A DNA stretch of 56,328 bases from Pseudomonas putida. GTDB taxonomy: Bacteria; Pseudomonadota; Gammaproteobacteria; Pseudomonadales; Pseudomonadaceae. The notes under the pieces are model-generated. The model ran no database searches and was not told where the DNA came from. It saw only the letters and a list, made by a program, of their open reading frames with translations. Of this stretch, positions 52,389-56,328 are shown in pieces (the first letter of the stretch is position 1; every line of letters starts with the position of its first letter). Location: contig NZ_MNAH01000001.1 of assembly GCF_001976065.1 (NCBI RefSeq), positions 408,452 through 464,779 of the forward strand, written 5' to 3'. Made by a program: the position numbers and the translations under genes.

Positions 52389-55052
52389 ATGGTACAGAAC
52401 GCCTCCCGCTTGCTTCGCCGTCTCAATTCCTACTGTGCCCAGGCGCTGAGCGCGGCGGCGACGCTGTGCCAAAGTCGCGCCCATGGCTACATCAGTATCG
52501 AGCACTGGCTGCTCAAATTATTCGAACAGGGCGAGGGCGACCTGACGCTCATTGCCCGTCGCTACGAATGGGACCTGGATGCACTCTGGCGCGGGCTGCT
52601 TGAACACCTGGACACACTGCCGCGCAGCGTCCAGGGCAAGCCGCAGCTGTGCGGCAAGCTGCAGCAATTGATCAGCGATGCCTGGCTGCGTGCATCGCTG
52701 GACAGCCAGGATCACCTGCGCTCGGCGCACTTGCTTGGCGCGCTGCTGGAGTCACCCGACCTGCTGGCTTGCGAAGCCGCCTGGCCGTTGTTCAGCATCA
52801 GCGAAACCCAGTTACAACAGCTGTCTGCACTGCTCGATCAACATTCCGAAGAACGTCCCCAGGCGCAGCAAGCGGCTGGCATTGATCAGGCACAAGTTGC
52901 TTCTGATCTGCTGGCCACGCCTGCACCCGCGACCGCTAACCAGGCGGCCTTGCAGGCCGTGCTGGACAGGTTCACCCAGGACATTACCGTCAAGGCCCGG
53001 GAAGGGCGGATTGACCCGGTGTTCGGCCGTGACGATGAGATACGCCAGGTCATCGACATCCTCAGTCGCCGGCGCAAGAACAACCCGTTGCTGGTCGGCG
53101 AACCGGGCGTCGGCAAGACCGCACTGGTCGAAGGACTGGCGCTACGCATTGCCGAGGGCAATGTTCCGGACAGCCTCAAACCAGTCAGCGTGCGGACCCT
53201 CGACCTGGGGTTGCTGCAAGCAGGGGCCGGGGTCAAGGGCGAGTTCGAGCAACGCCTGAAAAACGTCATCGATGCCGTGCAGCAGTCGGCGAATCCCGTG
53301 CTGTTGTTCATCGATGAAGCCCATACCCTGATCGGCGCCGGTAACCAGGCGGGCGGTGCCGACGCGGCGAACCTGCTCAAGCCCGCACTCGCCCGTGGCG
53401 AGCTGCGCACCATCGCCGCCACCACCTGGAGCGAATACAAGCAGTATTTCGAGCGCGATGCCGCCCTGGAACGACGCTTCCAGAAGGTCAAGGTCGACGA
53501 GCCGGATGACCTCGATGCCTGTCTCATGCTGCGTGGCTTGAAGGCGCGTTACGCCAGTCATCATGGCGTGCACATTCAGGATGCGGCGGTACAGGCTGCG
53601 GTCACGCTTTCGCGGCGCTACCTGACCGGTCGCCAGCTGCCTGACAAAGCCGTCGACCTGCTCGACACCGCCAGTGCACGGGTGCGTATGGGCCTCGACT
53701 GCGAACCCCAGGCACTGGTCAGACTCAAAGCCGGGCAGGCGGCCCTGGGGCTTGAACGGCAAGCACTGGCAGAGGATGCGCAACTCGGTGGCTGCAGCGT
53801 CGACGAGCGCCTTGCCTCGATCGACGCACAACTTGTCGAGCTGCAAGACCAGCACAGTGCGCTGGTGCGGCAATACCGCGATGAACTCGACCTGACCCGC
53901 CAATTGCTTGATGCACGTCAGGCTGAGCCCCTGCAGATTACCCTTTGTACTCGACTGCAACAGCAGCTTGCCGAAGTGCAGGGCGCCCAGCCGTTGCTCT
54001 CGCTGGACGTCAACCCGCGCAGTGTGGCTGAAGTGATTGCCGACTGGACCGGCGTGCCGCTGGGCAGTCTGCTCAAGGACGAGCAGGCCAGCCTGTTGGC
54101 ACTGGAGCAGCAGTTGAGTGATCGTGTCGTCGGCCAGGATCATCCCCTGGGCGCACTGGCCCAGCGCCTGCGTGCGGCCAAAACCGGCCTGACCGAGGAG
54201 CAAGCGCCGCTGGGCGTGTTCCTGCTGGTCGGCACCAGCGGCGTCGGCAAGACGGAAACCGCCCTGGCGCTGGCCGACTGCCTGTTCGGTGGCGGGCAGT
54301 CGCTGATTACCCTCAACCTCTCCGAGTATCAGGAAGCCCATACCGTCAGCCAGCTCAAAGGCTCGCCACCGGGCTATGTCGGTTACGGCCAGGGTGGCGT
54401 GCTCACCGAAGCGGTACGCCGGCGCCCCCACAGCGTCGTGTTGCTCGACGAAGTGGAAAAGGCCCACCGCGACGTACTCAATCTGTTCTACCAGGTCTTC
54501 GATCGCGGCTTCATGCGCGATGGCGAGGGGCGCGAAATCGATTTTCGCAACACCGTCATTCTCATGACCTCGAACCTGGGCAGCGATGAACTGCAAGCCT
54601 GCCTGCAAGAGCATCCTGAAGCAGCGGACAGCACCCTGCATGAGCTGCTGCGACCACTGTTGCGCGAACACTTCCAGCCGGCCTTGCTCGCGCGCTTCCA
54701 GACCCTGATCTACCGCCCGCTGCAAGTCGACGCACTGCAGCGCATCGTCGCGCAAAAGCTCGCCCGGGTCGCCACGCGCCTGCAACGACATTACGGCCTG
54801 ACCTGCCAGATCGACAGCGCTCTCAACCAGGCCCTGGTTGCCGCCTGCCTGCTGCCCGATACCGGCGCGCGCAACATCGACAGCCTGCTTAATCAACAGA
54901 TATTGCCGGTGCTCAGCCAGCAACTGCTGCAGCGCCAGGCGACCCATCGGCAAGCCCTGGGGGTGACCCTGGGTTACAGCGACGATGACGGCATCACGCT
55001 GCAGTTCATCGACACACAGGAAGCGATGCCGGGCATCGTCGAGGAGGCCTGA
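52389..55052 (+). CDS. tssH: T6SS sheath-disassembly ATPase TssH (ClpV)
   Basis: An 887-residue Clp/Hsp100 ATPase starting MVQNASRLLRRLNSYC. It has a Clp N-terminal repeat domain (about 10-150), the first AAA+ domain with GEPGVGKT and FIDEAHTLIGAG, a middle coiled region (about 430-540) and the second AAA+ domain with GTSGVGKTETALALAD and LLDEVEKAH. The DITVKAREGRIDPVFGRDDEI join is typical of ClpV. It strips contracted sheaths so subunits can be reused. Confidence 0.96.
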   Translation: MVQNASRLLRRLNSYCAQALSAAATLCQSRAHGYISIEHWLLKLFEQGEGDLTLIARRYEWDLDALWRGLLEHLDTLPRSVQGKPQLCGKLQQLISDAWLRASLDSQDHLRSAHLLGALLESPDLLACEAAWPLFSISETQLQQLSALLDQHSEERPQAQQAAGIDQAQVASDLLATPAPATANQAALQAVLDRFTQDITVKAREGRIDPVFGRDDEIRQVIDILSRRRKNNPLLVGEPGVGKTALVEGLALRIAEGNVPDSLKPVSVRTLDLGLLQAGAGVKGEFEQRLKNVIDAVQQSANPVLLFIDEAHTLIGAGNQAGGADAANLLKPALARGELRTIAATTWSEYKQYFERDAALERRFQKVKVDEPDDLDACLMLRGLKARYASHHGVHIQDAAVQAAVTLSRRYLTGRQLPDKAVDLLDTASARVRMGLDCEPQALVRLKAGQAALGLERQALAEDAQLGGCSVDERLASIDAQLVELQDQHSALVRQYRDELDLTRQLLDARQAEPLQITLCTRLQQQLAEVQGAQPLLSLDVNPRSVAEVIADWTGVPLGSLLKDEQASLLALEQQLSDRVVGQDHPLGALAQRLRAAKTGLTEEQAPLGVFLLVGTSGVGKTETALALADCLFGGGQSLITLNLSEYQEAHTVSQLKGSPPGYVGYGQGGVLTEAVRRRPHSVVLLDEVEKAHRDVLNLFYQVFDRGFMRDGEGREIDFRNTVILMTSNLGSDELQACLQEHPEAADSTLHELLRPLLREHFQPALLARFQTLIYRPLQVDALQRIVAQKLARVATRLQRHYGLTCQIDSALNQALVAACLLPDTGARNIDSLLNQQILPVLSQQLLQRQATHRQALGVTLGYSDDDGITLQFIDTQEAMPGIVEEA

Positions 55053-55054
55053 CC

Positions 55055-56328
55055 ATGAGCACCCAACCGCGCATCTTCTTCAACCACAGCCGCCACATAT
55101 TCACCATCCACCGATTCAACGCCGTCTTCGACGTCCTGGCCTTCGAAGGCCAGGAACACCTCAGCCAGCCCTTCAGCTACCGCATCGAATTCACCTGCGC
55201 CGAACAGGACCTCAGCGCCGAACAAATACTCAACAAGGACGCCCGCTTCAGTCTGTATCCGTTGCCGCCAAAGCCGCCTTACCCCGGCCTGCCAGTGCCC
55301 GAGTACAAGCCGTTGCGCAGCCTGTATGGCGTGGTCAACACCTTCCAGCGCCTGTCCAGCTCCCGCGACGAAGCTCGCTACGAAATCACCCTGCAACCGC
55401 GCCTGGCCCTGCTCGATCGCGGCCGTCAGTACCGCCTGTACCAGCAACAGTCGGTGCCGGAGATCGTCGAGCACATCCTGCGCAGCCGCCACGATTTCCT
55501 CGGCCAGCATTTCCTGTTCCAGCTGGTGCGCGAATACCCCCGTCGCGAGCAGGTCATGCAATACGGCGAAAGCGACCTCAAGTTCATCGAGCGCCTGCTG
55601 GCCGAGGTCGGCATCTGGTACCGCTTCAGCCACGACGACCGCCTGCAGATCGACGTCGTCGAATTCCACGACGACCAGCGTCACTACCAGTTCGGCGTGC
55701 AGCTGCCATTTCGTCCACCGTCCGGCTTTGCCAGCGGCGAGGACGGCGTGTGGGACCTGCAAGCCCGCCACCAGGTGGTGGAAAAATCCATCAACTTTCG
55801 CGCCTATCATCACCGCGATGCGCGGGCCCGGCTCGATGGCGAGGTCGACCAGACTCGCGGCACCACGACCACCACCTACGGCGAGGCCTACCACTACGCC
55901 GAACCCTACCGCGTGCTCGGCGATCGCCTCGACCAGGACGAAGACCTGCAAAGCGAAAGCGGTTTTTTCTACGCGCGCCTGCGCCACGAACGCTACCTCA
56001 ACGACCAGACCCACCTCAGCGGCGCCAGCAGCAGCGCCACCCTGGCACCGGGCCAGGTGCTGAAAATCGCCGGCGCGCCCCAGGCCTTTACCCCCGGCGC
56101 AGTGATCACCGGCCTGCACACCTGCGCGGCCCGCGACCGCAGCATCGAAGTAAATTTCGAGGCCATCCCCTACGCGGAAATGGTCTGCTTCCGCCCGCAA
56201 GTCCCGCCCAAACCGATCATCGCCGGCACCCTGCCGGCCCGCGTCACCAGCGGCAAAGCCAACGATCCCTACGCCGAAATCGACCTCGAAGGCCGCTACA
56301 AGGTCAACTTCCTGTTCGATCGCGACCC
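55055..56328 (+). CDS. vgrG: T6SS spike protein VgrG (TssI), cut by window edge
   Basis: The visible 424 residues begin MSTQPRIFFNHSRHIFTIH after GAGGAGGCCTGACC. They show the VgrG gp27-like region: FAFEG-like (LAFEGQEHLSQPFSYRIEF), GVVNTFQRLSS, YEITLQPRLALL and GESDLKFIERLLAEVGIWYRF, then the start of the gp5-like barrel (AEIDLEGRYKVNFLFDRD). The gene runs past the end, so any C-terminal toxin domain or effector genes are not visible. Confidence 0.95.
   Translation, partial: MSTQPRIFFNHSRHIFTIHRFNAVFDVLAFEGQEHLSQPFSYRIEFTCAEQDLSAEQILNKDARFSLYPLPPKPPYPGLPVPEYKPLRSLYGVVNTFQRLSSSRDEARYEITLQPRLALLDRGRQYRLYQQQSVPEIVEHILRSRHDFLGQHFLFQLVREYPRREQVMQYGESDLKFIERLLAEVGIWYRFSHDDRLQIDVVEFHDDQRHYQFGVQLPFRPPSGFASGEDGVWDLQARHQVVEKSINFRAYHHRDARARLDGEVDQTRGTTTTTYGEAYHYAEPYRVLGDRLDQDEDLQSESGFFYARLRHERYLNDQTHLSGASSSATLAPGQVLKIAGAPQAFTPGAVITGLHTCAARDRSIEVNFEAIPYAEMVCFRPQVPPKPIIAGTLPARVTSGKANDPYAEIDLEGRYKVNFLFDRD

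Noticed and set aside
53142..54953. A 603-residue minus-strand frame opposite tssH
   Set aside because: It mirrors the ClpV codons; composition and lack of motifs show it is a shadow frame.

Overview
The window looks like a chromosomal segment of a fluorescent-group Pseudomonas. Supporting signs are high GC, gene families typical of the genus (PauA-D/PauR polyamine catabolism, a DmmA-type N-demethylase, a type VI secretion system), and many REP/REPIN palindromes of the GTGGGAGC-GGGCTTGCTCGCGAAG and GTAGGAGC-TGGCTTGCCAGCGAAG types at operon borders. I saw no rRNA, tRNA, CRISPR array, transposase or phage gene. The species assignment is an inference.

Layout. (1) 1-9110, all on the minus strand: the N-terminal part of an aldehyde dehydrogenase, an eight-copy 102-bp tandem REPIN array, an APC amine permease, and a heme-type oxidative N-demethylase / PDR reductase / DmmA operon. 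That operon has a good sigma-54 promoter. Beyond a pair of inverted repeats lie a sigma-54 activator and a PAS-only protein, translationally coupled to each other. (2) 9111-9754: no convincing gene, but a densely structured candidate non-coding RNA ending at a strong terminator. (3) 9755-12985: a tightly overlapping PhnD/C/E/E-like oxyanion ABC transporter with no C-P lyase genes. (4) 13363-16108: a periplasmic cupin, an MFS exporter and its divergent LysR regulator. (5) 16602-22249: a five-gene operon for a predicted exopolysaccharide: zinc-ribbon protein with a degenerate GGDEF domain, membrane GT2 synthase, secreted protein, HlyD-type adaptor and sugar-nucleotide epimerase. (6) 22221-25145: small genes, including a 30-residue membrane peptide, a lipoprotein, a DUF1428 protein and thpR.

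(7) 25380-36115: polyamine uptake (PotGHIF) and the gamma-glutamylputrescine pathway. Putrescine would be imported, glutamylated (PauA), oxidised (PauB and PauC), and the GABA released by PauD, under the repressor PauR. (8) 36202-38930: small secreted and membrane proteins, and an unidentified protein next to a winged-helix/TolB-like regulator. (9) 39168-45380: an NCS1 permease and LysR regulator beside an FMO - RidA - DUF1028 - M20 deacylase operon, which reads as an uncharacterised route for degrading a nitrogenous compound. (10) 45862-56328: the start of a type VI secretion operon (tssB, tssC, tssK, tssL, an OmpA-domain gene, hcp, tssH, vgrG), cut by the window end.

The parts most worth following as possibly undescribed are the degenerate-GGDEF exopolysaccharide operon, the FMO/RidA/DUF1028/M20 operon, the structured RNA candidate near 9430-9730, and the PAS/sigma-54 control of the N-demethylase operon. 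Starts were chosen by ribosome binding sites, signal peptides and overlaps; no database search was possible.
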